From Tricholoma matsutake (Eukaryota; Basidiomycota; Agaricomycetes; Agaricales; Tricholomataceae), in assembly GCA_026075535.2 (NCBI GenBank), contig AP026542.1, forward strand, positions 11,780,001-11,844,000: a DNA stretch of 64,000 nt. Direction: 5' to 3'. Shown one piece after another: positions 24,020-34,199 of the stretch. Positions within the stretch are counted from its first letter, which is position 1. Every line of letters begins with the position of its first letter. The position numbers and the translations under genes are program-made. The notes under the pieces are model-generated. The model saw nothing but the letters and a program-made list of their open reading frames with translations, was not told the DNA's origin and did no database searches.

Positions 24020-24345
24020 AGGGGGATTCTTTTGTTTCTTTCTTGTCAACACCAGCCACCACCACCCCCTCCCTCACTCCAACAGCAAAAGGGGGGGTCT
24101 TGTGTTTCACTCTAGTCGACACCAACCACCACTGTCCTCTCCCTCACTCCAAACATTGGAGGGGTTCTCCTGGGTAAGACATTGCATGTCGCCCCAACAA
24201 TTTGACCTGGCATCAATCATCATTGCCACCACCCCCCTCCCTTGCTCCAAAAGCGAGTGGAGGGTTCTCATGTTTTGTTCTAGTCGACACCGACCACCAC
24301 CACCCCCTCCCTCACTGCAATTGCAAGAGGAGTGTTCTGTTTTGT
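24020..24345 (+). repeat. Hairpin array 1
   Basis: About four units of 75-110 bp share AGTCGACACCRACCACCAC and a block CCCTCACTCCAA...TTGGAGGGG, where each unit has its own short stem (for example CTCCAA-ACA-TTGGAG). A similar array follows the family copy at 31.7 kb. Confidence 0.5.
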
Positions 24346-24399
24346 TCAGACTATCCCTTGTTCAGTCCCACAACCTATAAGGGCAACCTCAGCCTCTAG

Positions 24400-24821
24400 C
24401 AAAGAAAAATCTGAAGTTAAAATTATACTACATAGTACAGGGATTGGGGACGCACCTAGCAAAGGGAAATCTGAAGAGAAAACTCTAAGGATCCCTTTTC
24501 CAATGCCCAGTATATGTGAAGACAACAAAAATCAAATAATAACCTAAAAATAGAAAAGGCAGAGATAGGCAGATCATGGAGATAGGCAGATCAAGGCTGC
24601 CGAATGACATCATACCAAGGGGTAGATGTCAGAAGGGGTGCTCTGCCTCTAAATATAAAACTGCCAACATGCACAAACATGATAGAAAGGGAAAATTAGT
24701 AATAAAATCTGGAAAAATCATAGAAAATGAAGAACAAAAGGAAATGAAGTGAGGAAAAATATAGAACAAACATAAAAAATGGGAGAAACACACAGGGCTC
24801 CCCCCTAGTCCCCTTGCATCA
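24400..24821 (-). repeat. 3' LTR of chromovirus 24.4-29.2 kb, outer edge uncertain
   Basis: On the minus strand the polypurine tract CTTAGAGAGGGGG (24834-24822) is followed by TGATGCAAGG, the LTR start. The LTR interior has two near copies of CTTCAGATTTYYCTTTGCTAG (about 24460 and 24400). The 5' LTR is missing, so the outer edge is not fixed. Confidence 0.5.
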
Positions 24822-24913
24822 CCCCCTCTCTAAGATGCATCGCCCCGATGCATTTGAAATCGCATACAACCAAAGTCTGTGACTTGAATGCGATGTGGTG
24901 CAGCAGTGTGCCG

Positions 24914-25883
24914 TCAGTGGAATTCCTTGACCAACTGAGGGGCATTCACATCAGACTCTTCAACCCATGAGTTCTCCTCATACCCATAACCCTTCCAATG
25001 CACCAAATACTGGAGTTTTCCTCGACGCAACCAGCTGTCCAAGATTGACTCGACTTCATATTGGGGTTCTCCCTCAATTACTGTAGGCGGTGGTGGTGGA
25101 TGTGAATGGCATCCCAGGAATGGATCTGGGGGAGCTGGAAGGAGTTTGACGACATGGAAGACTGGGTGGAGTCTGGACATGGAGGCTGGGAGGCATAGAC
25201 AATAGGCATGTGTTCCAACACACTTGACAATGGGGAAAGGTCCCAGGAAGCAATGAGCAAGTTTCTTGGACGGACGCATAGTGGAGATGTCACTGGAGTC
25301 AAGATAAACTCAATCACCAACCTTGTACTGAGGGGTTGGAGAATGGCATTGGTTGTAAAAGCACACCATGTCATCCTTCACCTTTGCTAAGGCTGCCTTT
25401 GCCTCCTCCAAGCTATCCCACATGTGTTCTGTGAACTCATTCACTGTCTCGATGTGTGAGGGAGTTTGGCGAGGTTCAAATCCCATGCATGGATGTCGTC
25501 CAGTGTCTAAGAGGAAAGGGGTCTGTTGAGTGGAAGCATGGACATGGTTGTTGTATCTGAATCCGGCCAAGGGGAGAAGATCATCCCAATTGTCCTGGCA
25601 TTCATTGACAAAGATGTGGATGTACTGTTCCAGTTCCTGGTTGACTTGTTCAGTCTGGCCATCAGTTTGTGGGTGATAAGCAATCGAAGCAAGGAGTTTG
25701 ATTCCCAGGAGTCAGTACAGCTTGCGAGTGAACTCTGCCATGAACTGAGGGCCACAATCAGAGAGGAAAGCACCAGGAAGTCCATGTAATTTCCACACAT
25801 GGTGGAGGTAGAGTCAGGCGGCACCCAGGGCACTGACATTGGTGTGAGTGGGAATGAAGTGAGCACATTTTCCCACTGAATCA
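24914..25883 (-). pseudogene. Chromovirus integrase core and chromodomain
   Basis: Carries the second half of a Ty3/gypsy integrase ([12 protein letters not shown] second Asp block, YHPQTDGQTEQ with the catalytic Glu at about 25665) and a C-terminal chromodomain (about 24925-25070: YEVESIL, YLVHWKGY, NSWVEE). The frame is the same as the RT-RNase H upstream and is cut only by TGA at 25814-25816 and 25310-25312, both where Arg or Trp is expected. Chromodomain integrases steer insertion into heterochromatin. Confidence 0.8.
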
Positions 25884-27805
25884 ACTCTGCACATCACCAC
25901 ATCAAACCCATTTGACTCTGGCAACTCCACCACAAAGTCGATGCTGACAACATCCCAACAACTCTCTGGAACAGGAAGAGGGTGTAGCTTGCCAATGGGT
26001 TTGCGATGAGGAACCTTGGTGCATAAGCAAAGGTCACAAGTGCAACAATACTGACCAATGAGCCGTGACATTTGTGGCCACCAATAATTCTGTGATGTGA
26101 GCTCCAAGGTCTTCCAGTGTCCAGGATGACCAGCAATCTGTGAGTCATGGTGTTGGGATATGATGTGCTGGTGAAGGTCTGGGTCATTGGGGATGTAGAT
26201 GTGATCCCTGAAATATAACAAGTCCTCTTTTTCAGCCCACTCTGCCGCATGCAAGGAAAGGGTGGATCCCTTCCTCAGTTCTTTAACAGCTCGGGCAACA
26301 ACATCCTCATGTAAACCGCTATGGTTTGCATGATGAATGTCACATAGGATGTCCCATTCCTCACCCTGGGGTGCGATGCCTTCTGGTGCCCAAATGGTAA
26401 ACAGGTCTGGCTGCAACAACACAATGTTTTGGTTGTCATCACTGCCATCCCCATGGTCTGCACATTGGGAGAGGGCATCGGTCTTCCCCATGCTGTGACC
26501 CAGATGGTGGGGCAAGGAGAAGTTGAATCTGGATAGATACAGGGAACAATGAGCTTGATGACAGTTCAATTTCTTGGCCATCATAAAGTACTTGAGATTC
26601 TTGTGATCTGTCCAAATTTCCACCTTGTGTTGGGCACCCTTGAGGAAGTGTTGCCACTCCTCAAGCGCACACATTATTGCCAACATCTCCTTGTCATGGA
26701 TCTCATAACTTTGTTCTACAGCACTAAGGCTTTTGGAGTAGAATGCAACAGGATGCCACTTCTGGTCCTCTGGAGACTGCTGAGACAACACAGTGCCCGT
26801 CGCAAAGTCAGAACTGTCAGCTTCTACACGAAAAGGACGTGAATCATCAGCAAAGGTAAGGATTGGAGTGAAAGTGACCATCTCCTTAAGCCTTTCGAAC
26901 ACCTCCTGTTGTGCATTATCCCACCTCCATGCCTCCTTTCCTGTCAAGTTGAACAGTGGTCGTGCATGATGTGAGAAATCCTTGATAAAACGCCGATAGA
27001 AATTGATGAAGCCCAGGAAAGACTGCACCTCTTTCTTGTTCGTGGGCATTGGCCAAGCTGTGACCCCATTCACCTTGATAGGATCCATCTCCACCTGACC
27101 CTCCGAGATAATCAGGCCAAGATACTCGATCTTGGTCTTCTCAAACTTACACTTGTCCTGACAAAGGTAGAGTTTGTACCATTGAAGCTGTTCTAGGACA
27201 AGGCGTGTGATGCAACGGTGCTCTGCAACTGTGCAAGTGAAGATGAGGATGTCATCAAGATAGATGCAGACAACACCTTCGAGGATGAGGTCATGGAAAA
27301 TGTTGTTCATCATGGTCTGAAAGGTGGCAGGACTATTAGTAAGGCCAAAGAACATCACAAGCGGTTCAAAAAGACCATGGTTGGTATGAAAGGCTGCCTT
27401 CCACTCATCTCCCTCCTTTATCCTCACATTATTGTAGCCCCAACAGACGTCGAGCTTGGTGAAGTATTGGGCTCCATGGAGCTGGTTGATGAGTTCAGAG
27501 ATGAGAGGTAATGGGTAGCAATTTTTGACTGTGATGTTGTTGAGCCTTCTGTAGTCTTGACTGGTCAAAGTGAGCCATCCTTCTTCTTGACAAAGAAAAA
27601 GAGAGAGGCCATGGGTGACTTCAATGGTCGAATACATCCAGAGGCCAGGTGCTCATCAATGAACTGGTCAAGCTGTCATTGTTCTTCAGGAGAGAGAGGA
27701 TAGACCTTGCAGGATGAAGGGGTTGCACCGGGGGTGAGTTCGATCATGTGATCCCATGGCTTGCACACAGGGAGAGAGTTGAACGATTCCTTGGAGAACA
27801 CATCT
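25884..27805 (-). pseudogene. Chromovirus reverse transcriptase-RNase H-integrase zinc domain
   Basis: Contains the RT catalytic YLDDILIF box (about 27265), FLGFINFYRRFIKDFSHHA, RNase H (VEADSSDFATG, SYEIHDKEML, WTDHKNLKYF) and the HHCC integrase zinc domain, then the first catalytic Asp (SIDFVVELP). A one-base loss near 27566 splits the RT start from the body, and TGA occurs just before it. Arg positions of the family are often Cys or His here (KNCYPLP, DVCWGYN, FHTNHG), as CpG decay would cause. Confidence 0.85.
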
Positions 27806-29180
27806 CAAAACTCATGGAGATGAGGGAGCAAGGAATTAGTAGAGGATTTAGCAGCATTGTTTTTGTGGAAGGCCTCAGTGAGGCGTTGGGATATGTTCGA
27901 TGTAGCACACACCTTGTGCGATGGATGAATCACAGTGTAGAAGATCCAATCACCTTCCTCCACTTCCTCTGGCTCTTCCTCATCATCATCCAAGTCCGGC
28001 ATCAGATCAGGAACCCCTTCCAACTCCACTTCAGGTATAGGCAGGGGTCCGGCACAACACTTCTGAGTGCATTGTATTGCAGCCTTCTGTCCACAATGTT
28101 CTTGCCTGGCTTCTGTGAAGCAAGTATGACAGCAGGATGGACATCGGCTCATGGTAACCTCCCCAGTATGCCAGTCGACCTCTGGGTTATGGTCTCGAAG
28201 CCATGGATAGCCCAAAATCACCTTTTGCTTTCCTAATTGAGTGACAGCAAAAAGGGCACACTCACTATGATCTTTGTAATGGAGGACCAGGTCTACAACC
28301 TCTCGGATGGCACCAGCTTCATTTGGGGACCTATCCACATTATACACAGGTATCAGATGCAAGAGTGAGTGAGTATTTAGGCGATGTTGTTGTGTGAGAT
28401 GGGCATCAATGAAGAGACCGGTCGCACCAGAGTTCAGGAGCACAGAGACACCAAGTATCTGTCCAGTGTCAGTCATCTGCAGTTTGATTGCTAGGTTCAA
28501 GGAATGTGTAGAGGGAGTGGATGCAACAATATATTTGCATGGTAGTTTATGCTCCCATGATTTAATTTTGGGGTGTGGAGCAGAGGGAGAGATGGGAAGA
28601 GCAGGTACATCTTCAGCCAACTTCAAAGGGTCAGAGAGGGGAACAGTCACAGAAATGGATTCATTCTCCAGGGATTCAACTGACAAGACTTCAAAGTGGT
28701 TATGGACAGGCAGTGAGGGCATATGGTTCACTCACTGCGAATAGAAAAATCCTGCTCCTCTACAACTTCTGACTTGATCTCCTCTGCAACCTGATCCTTC
28801 ACTTCCTTGACATCTACAAGCACCAACAAGTCTTGGAGGAGTTCATCTTGCCCCTTGGGGGTGAGCATGCAGATATCCTGACAATGGGGACACGCTCTAG
28901 CCCTGTGCCCAGTTTCCCCACAATGGTAGCAGAGATCCAACCTATGCGCATGGCTGTGGGCTGCATCAACATCCATTGGTACTGGGACATTGATGGCTGG
29001 TGTGGGAGTCTGATGAACAGGAAGGGGTTAAGGTTCGATTGAAGGTGTAGGGCGCATGAGTGGTAGTTGGAGCATGGAATGCAGTGTTAAACACCCCCAG
29101 TGACCCATTATCCTTGAACCAATAGACAGTGGTTTGGTGGCCAGCATAACAATGAGAAAATGTAGCAATGCGACCAGACC
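27805..29180 (-). pseudogene. Chromovirus gag C-terminus and protease
   Basis: The zinc knuckle CYHCGETGHRARAC (about 28888-28930) ends gag. The protease follows (about 28560-28130) with LLNSGATGLFID, where the catalytic Asp is Asn, and VILGYPWL. An acidic tract precedes RT. Gag is truncated near 29180, so the 5' end and 5' LTR of this element are gone. Confidence 0.8.
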
Positions 29181-29189
29181 AAGATGTGA

Positions 29190-29960
29190 CATGATGTGTT
29201 AATGTCTCATGGACAGGTACAAGCTGAACTCATGAGTAATCTGAACTCGACTTGGAGCAAACACAAGTTCACTTTCCTGAAGTTCACTTTCTCAGAATCA
29301 AGTTCAGTACCTGCATGTAAGTTCAGCTTTTGAAGTTCAGAAAATAATCTGGACTGAAAATCTCTACTGTCAAAGTTCTGCAAACATGCAGCAGCTCTCA
29401 TGCTCATTTTGCCATTGATGTTCATGCAGCTGGGCATCCATAACTTCCTCCTCTTCTTCCTTCCAAGCTTACTAAACAGCTTGTCAAACTTTTCCATTGC
29501 TATAACTGCTAGAGAATGTCCACCACCACCAACAAATCCTGTGTGCTTTATGTAAACTGGAATCTGAGTGTTGTCAAGTTCTGTGAGACCTGGGCAGGGG
29601 TGCATCTCCTTGGGCATAACATTTGCCTTCTTGCCCACTGCCAATGCTTTCCCTTTCATCCAGCCCATCTTCAGCAGTGATTGCATCCCAGCAGCCAGCC
29701 TTCACCTCTTGAATTCATCTTTGCACTTTTTGATGTGTGCTCAAAATTGTGTTGCATCATATGGCTCTTTTGCTTTAATGAAAACCCCACATCTTGAATG
29801 GTGTACCAAGAAAATCTGCTTCTCATCAAATTCTGCATTAGGATCCTCTGCCTGAATCTTTCTTTGCCAAGCTTTGAACTGGTTTTCATCAACTTCCAGC
29901 TTTTGTGCCCAAAACTTCTCCCAAAACACCCATGATGCAGTAGCAGATTTACAATAATCC
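29190..29960 (-). pseudogene. Fragment of unassigned gene (CPGLT/GGGG motif)
   Basis: Two overlapping frames read as one damaged protein: FWAQKLEVDENQFKAWQRK, then a Cys/Lys block (SRCGVFIKAKEPYDATQFEH), then HPCPGLTELDN...GFVGGGGHSLAVIA. I believe this pattern recurs in hypothetical proteins of mushroom genomes, but I cannot name a function. A TGA near 29703 and a frame change break it. The fragment ends abruptly where the RT fragment begins. Confidence 0.45.
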
Positions 29961-30172
29961 TAGGAACTCGATTTCGCTTGCCCCAAACACACACTTCTCT
30001 GGTTTCAAAAATAGATCATTCTCCGCCAACCTCTGTAACACCTCCTGCACTATTGCCTCATAATTTTCTTCATCCTCCATGAATATCAGAATGTCGCCAA
30101 TAAATATTATTACCATGCCTTTGTCTATTACATCCTTGAAAATGTCGTTCATCATATTTTGAAAGGTTGAGG
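29949..30172 (-). pseudogene. Gypsy reverse transcriptase fragment
   Basis: Encodes TFQNMMNDIFKDVIDKG and the catalytic box as IFIGDILIF (the first Asp of YxDD is Gly), then EFLGLL. It is only about 70 residues of RT. It faces the same way as the gag fragment at 40188-41188 and may come from the same insertion, now split by the block between them. Confidence 0.7.
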
Positions 30173-30545
30173 TCTTTACACTCCCCCACCTTTCCTAGTG
30201 GACTCCGACTGGAGTCCGACTGGAGTCCACTGGGACTGGTCACCAGCCAACTGCCTGCAAAGTTGCCAGTCCAGTCCCAGTCCAGTCCGACTGGACTCCA
30301 AGTGGAATCCACTCAAACACTGGATTCCACTCAGACTGGTCCAGTGGAGTCCAGTGGAGTCTGGTTGGAGTCTGGTTGGAGTCCAGTTGGAGTCCAGTTG
30401 GAGTTTGAGTGGAGTCCGAGTGGAGTCCAGTCGGATTCTGCTGAAAAAGTGTGTAAGAAAAGGAATCGAACCCAGATCCCCATAGGTTGCTTATGTAATC
30501 AATCATGATGCACCATATAACCGTTACACCACAGTACCTTGTGTA
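30173..30545 (-). mobile_element. tRNA-headed, minisatellite-bodied element (SINE-like), copy 1
   Basis: On the minus strand the head (about 30545-30460) has an A box TGGTGTAACGG and, 48 bp on, a B box GGTTCGATTCC, the internal promoter of RNA polymerase III. The body is a degenerate 12 bp minisatellite (CAGTTGGACTCC-like, about 30187-30436), and the end is CCTAGGA-less GGAGTCCACTAGGAAAGG then TGGGGGAGTGTAAAG. No intact tRNA fold is seen, so this is tRNA-derived rather than a tRNA gene. Copy 2 (32030-40187) has the same order. Confidence 0.55.
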
Positions 30546-30718
30546 AGGCATCATCTACTTGCATTAGGTACTGTGGTGCGGCTGTGTATGACAAAGCATA
30601 TTGCCGTGTCATCAAATGTGCCAGCTCATCACTCACCACCACCACCGTCGACGCTGCCTCCCTCCCTCCTCTCTCTACCACCACCACCACTTCATGGACA
30701 CCCACTGCCACTGCTCCC

Positions 30719-31204
30719 ATGCCCAATCCGCCATCATCACCACCCGCAAACGAGCCAAATGGATGGGCCCTAGGTAAGTTTTTTTTTGTTTGCTTTTTGT
30801 TTTTATAAACTAACTAACCAGTTTCTTTAGTTTTCTAGGTTATAAACTACTGGTAACGATGCCACCACCCACAAACGAGCCGACTGGATGGAACACAGAC
30901 CCAAACGACGCAGATCGCGTCGTTTGGGCCCTACGTAAGTTTTTTTTGTTTGCTTTTTGTTTTTATAAACTAACTAACTCGTTTCTTTTGTTTTGTAGGT
31001 TCTACTCTACTGGTAATGACCGACGGCTGGATGCAAGACAACCCCACACACCCACCCCACGCCTGCGAGCCCCTGCTTGTAGGGTGGATCGTGAGTGTCA
31101 CCAGGACCCCCAGAACGCGAAGCAACGGGGCCAACGACACACCACCTGCCTCCAGCCCCTTGAGCAACTGCTTGGGGGGTGGATCACAGGTGGAATGGAG
31201 GTGA
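30719..31204 (+). CDS. Short spliced gene with duplicated exon-intron, unknown function
   Basis: Three exons (30719-30773, 30839-30934, 30999-31204) give an open frame of about 113 residues. The two introns (65 and 64 bp) are near-identical: both start GTAAGTTTTTTTT, carry the branch site ATAAACTAACTAAC and end TAG. Both exons before them end in NEPxGW...WAL, and both exons after start with xxLLV, in the same phase. The last exon carries the palindrome motif, read as HACEPLLVGWI. I know no function. It could also be a repeat that happens to splice. No promoter was identified. Confidence 0.45.
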
Positions 31205-31590
31205 CAATGGCGAACAACAACAGGGCAACACCGACGCCAACACCGAATGACAGGGATCAACCCAGACCCAATGACACCCGTGCCAGCCCCCTCCTCCCCA
31301 TCCAAATGGGATGTGAGGGTGTTGATAAAGGGTAGGAGACAGCAGAGGGGTAATGGGAGACCTGCAGAGCAGGATACCCACCTGGTAAGCACCCACCTAC
31401 CCCCTCCCTCGCATGCCACATCACTGACCCCTCCCCCCAACCCCTCCGAACTAGGAGACCTGCAAAACCGACAACACACCCACCCCACGCTGACGAGCAC
31501 CTGCTCGTCGGGTGGATGGTGGGTAGACCAGGGCTATGACAACCACAGCACCAATCCCCATGCCTACAAGCCTCTGCTCATAGGGTGGAT
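31046..31590 (+). repeat. Four copies of the CCACCC...GGGTGG palindrome motif
   Basis: Copies at about 31046-31089, 31148-31185, 31476-31522 and 31551-31590. The clearest (31476-31522) has the perfect inner stem ACGAGCA-CCTG-CTCGT inside outer CCACCC/GGGTGG arms. In one frame three of them translate as HAxExLLxGWM/I. Confidence 0.6.
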
Positions 31591-31674
31591 GACGGGTGCG
31601 GCTTGCTACAGCGACAGATGCATGCGAGGAGGGGTGGGCGACAACACCCACCCCAGACCGCATCCCCCAACCCC

Positions 31675-31925
31675 CCCTCCCCCGCATTTTGCGTGGGGAG
31701 GGGTCTTTATTATTTTTAATTTATCTCTGCCCCCCCCTTGCACCAAATGTGAGGGGTATATATATTGTAGTACTTATGAATCCCCCCCTTGCACTGAATG
31801 TGAGGGGTTTAGTTTTTTATGTACATAGTAGTAATCCCCCCTGTCACAAGATGCGAGAGGGGTTTTTTTTTGTTTATTATTATATTATACCCACTCCCTC
31901 ATGTCCTACACGAGGGATGTGGTTA
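31675..31925 (+). repeat. Hairpin array 2
   Basis: Four units of about 60 bp, each with CCCCC...GAGGGG arms around GCATTTTGCG, GCACCAAATGTG, GCACTGAATGTG and TCACAAGATGCGAG, separated by T/A-rich spacers. Layout and position relative to the palindrome motifs parallel the array at 24020-24345. Confidence 0.5.
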
Positions 31926-32029
31926 ATTAAAAAATTTTGATCTTAATTGTTTAAAAAATGCCTCCTCGAAGAATATGAAAAGTTGAGTCATAAATAAACC
32001 TTATATTGATCCCCAATAAATCTCCTGTG

Positions 32030-32295
32030 GCTCAAGTGGTTGAGCACACTTGTTTGGTTTGTCATGTGATTCCTTATGGTGAGGTCTTGAGTTCAATTCC
32101 TGCAGTACACAAATTTATTTTGCAGGTACTTTATGAAATTCACCAAGTCCAAAGTCCTTTGAGCTTATATCTAATTGACTTATCATTTGGTTGCACTCAG
32201 ACTCCAGTTGGACTCCAGTTGGACTCCAGTTGGACTCCAGTTGGACTCCAGTTGGACTCCAGTTGGACTCCAGTTGGACTCCAGTTGGACTCCAC
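32030..32295 (+). mobile_element. tRNA-headed, minisatellite-bodied element, copy 2, left part
   Basis: The head has an A box TGGCTCAAGTGG (32037) and a B box-like AGTTCAATTCC 50 bp later. From 32195 a 12 bp unit CAGTTGGACTCC is repeated about eight times. The body is interrupted at 32296 by the complete gypsy element and resumes at 39980. Confidence 0.55.
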
Positions 32296-32992
32296 TGTTA
32301 AGAACTGATCTGAAAAGGCTCGTCGGAATCCGGTCAGACCTGGCGGGTCTTTGAGAGCAGAAGATTGTCAGGTCGTAGTGGATTATGCAGATGGGTAATG
32401 AAAAGGACTTGGCTTCAGCTTGTAAGAAGCTGCGCCCTTCACCTCGTCTGGTGTCCTAATTTTGGGTAGAGGTTTTAGAGATAGGAGCGGGAGAGTGCGG
32501 GTAAATGCGGGAAGGAGTACGGAGGGACTTAGGTTAAGTTCAGATGAGACTAGAACTTCAGAGGGGAACTAGAGGTTGAGTCAAATGGAGTTCAGACTCT
32601 TAGAGGTCAGGAGTTGGAGTAGAAGGAGGTTTTAGATTGACAGGGTAAAGTCGAGTCTATGTCAATATACAAACTGAGGAATACAAAGCGAAACTAACTA
32701 AGCTTAAATACTAGAGTCCAGAACAAGAGCGGAACGGAAACGGAAACTGCGGCAGTGTCTCAACTGCGTAGATAAATTGCCTAGCGGAGGCCACACAGGA
32801 ATCCGTAGTCGAATTTGCAAAACTAGATGGCAGCCTTGGAAGGCAGCCGTGGTTGCTGTACACAGCGGCCTGGTGCACAGCAGTGTGGGCAGTGCAAGGG
32901 GGCCAGAACGAAGGCGGTAGGAGTTGAGTTAGGAACAGCAGAAAAGATCGGAAGGTTGCGGGTTCCGAGTGGGCAAGGAACGGATCGTGACA
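32296..32992 (-). repeat. 3' LTR of complete gypsy element
   Basis: 697 bp, same length as its partner. About 35 single-base differences from the other LTR, all transitions and no indels by eye. Confidence 0.92.
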
Positions 32993-33124
32993 GTATTTCC
33001 CCCTTAGTGCCGAGCCTATGATGCACGTGAAGGTTCGAGTCCAAATGAGGAAGTTGGTTGACTCCCGAATGTGGCAATTGGTTGAAAAATTTTGTTGTTT
33101 TCCTTCTTCCATCACCTACACAAA

Positions 33125-34147
33125 ATGTCCCCCCCAGCAGGCTCCACTCAACTGAAATTGGCCACAATGAAGGCTCAGTATGAACAGAGGGAGCAGGAGA
33201 TGAAAGAACAGATGGAGCGGGAGGTGAGAGAATTGGAGGAGGCAGCAAGGGAGGAGGAACATCGGGCACAGGAGGCGCAGAAGGCATCAGAGGAGGCTGC
33301 ACAGGCAGAGGAGGCTGTGAAGGCAGAGGAGGCACGCCAGGCAGCGGCACAGAAAAAAGAAGCTTCGGCTGCAAAACGCGCGGAGAAGAAGCAGGCGGCT
33401 GTGGCTGCAGGTTTGGAGGACGAGGCCGAGGGGAGCAAGTCCCCAAAGAAGAAGAAGATTGCCACGTCAAGGGCATGGGTGGGGTCAGAAGAACCAGCGA
33501 GTCTGGTGCGGGTGCAGGCCACCTTGCCCTGCAAAAGGTGCGTGTTGGTTTTCTTTCAATGTTTTCGGACTGACAAGTGGCTTAGGTGCCAATATCAAAA
33601 AATTTTGTGCTTCAAGATGGGTGCGAAGGGACACATGTACGATAACTGCACGCACGTTAAGCACAAGTGCGAGGAGGTCGTGTGGGAGGGGCAGGAGGCC
33701 CCAACAGTAAGAAAAGCGAGGTCCGGAGCAGGAACAGCGGGCCCGCCGGAAAACAGTGGAGAAGTGGCGGAGCTGCTACGGCAGCTGGTGAGGAAAGGGT
33801 TTGGGGAGGTGGCGACAGCGGTGAGGGAGTCGATGGAGGAGATCTGGGATGCAATGGACCCAGAGTGGGAGGCGGACAAAAGTATCAAGGGGGAGAGTGA
33901 CGAGGATGAGGAGGAAGTGGAGCGGGCAGTATGAGAGTCCCGACGGGAGAGGCGTGGGATCCGCCAGTCTGGAGACGACTGGGCAGGATTCCAAAGATAT
34001 TTGGAAAAAAGGTGAGCAGACAACGAGGAGGAGGGTGAGGTTGATGAAGAGGAGGATAAAGGCAGGGAAGGTGGAGAAGTGGAGGAAGGTGGTGAAGTCG
34101 GAGGAGAGGATGACAAAGATGGAGAGGGAGAAGCGGAGGTAGTGTAG
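33125..34147 (+). pseudogene. Antisense coiled-coil/Cys-cluster ORF inside gypsy element
   Basis: Starts at ATG 33125, 133 bp inside the LTR edge, and is open for 269 codons to TGA 33932-33934. In the same frame it continues through one more TGA (34013-34015) to TAG 34145-34147. Both TGAs sit where CGA would read Arg. The product has a long Glu/Ala/Lys coiled coil (about codons 15-110), a basic KKKK patch, a Cys cluster (CKRC, then Cys spaced X6, X8, X6, and GHMYDNC; about 33530-33650), helices, and a very acidic C-terminus. AATAAA at 34183-34188 could serve as its poly(A) signal. It is convergent with, and overlaps, the end of pol. It parallels the antisense gene at 6091-7477, but sequence identity is low, so homology is inferred from position and domain order. 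Confidence 0.65.
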
Positions 34148-34199
34148 GGATCCAGTCGGATCCAAAAAAAAATTCTTTTTTCAATAAAGTTTGTTCTGA

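Noticed and set aside
24800..24913. A third antisense gene in the 24-29 kb chromovirus
   Set aside because: Only about 90 bp separate its chromodomain from the polypurine tract, leaving no room.
28394..28772. Plus-strand open frame of about 116 codons
   Set aside because: It is opposite the chromovirus protease and shows no motif; unlike the two antisense genes it is not downstream of pol.
30460..30545. tRNA gene on the minus strand
   Set aside because: A and B boxes are present, but acceptor and anticodon stems do not form; best read as the head of a tRNA-derived element.
32030..32112. tRNA gene on the plus strand
   Set aside because: Same reason: promoter boxes without a tRNA fold, followed directly by the minisatellite body.
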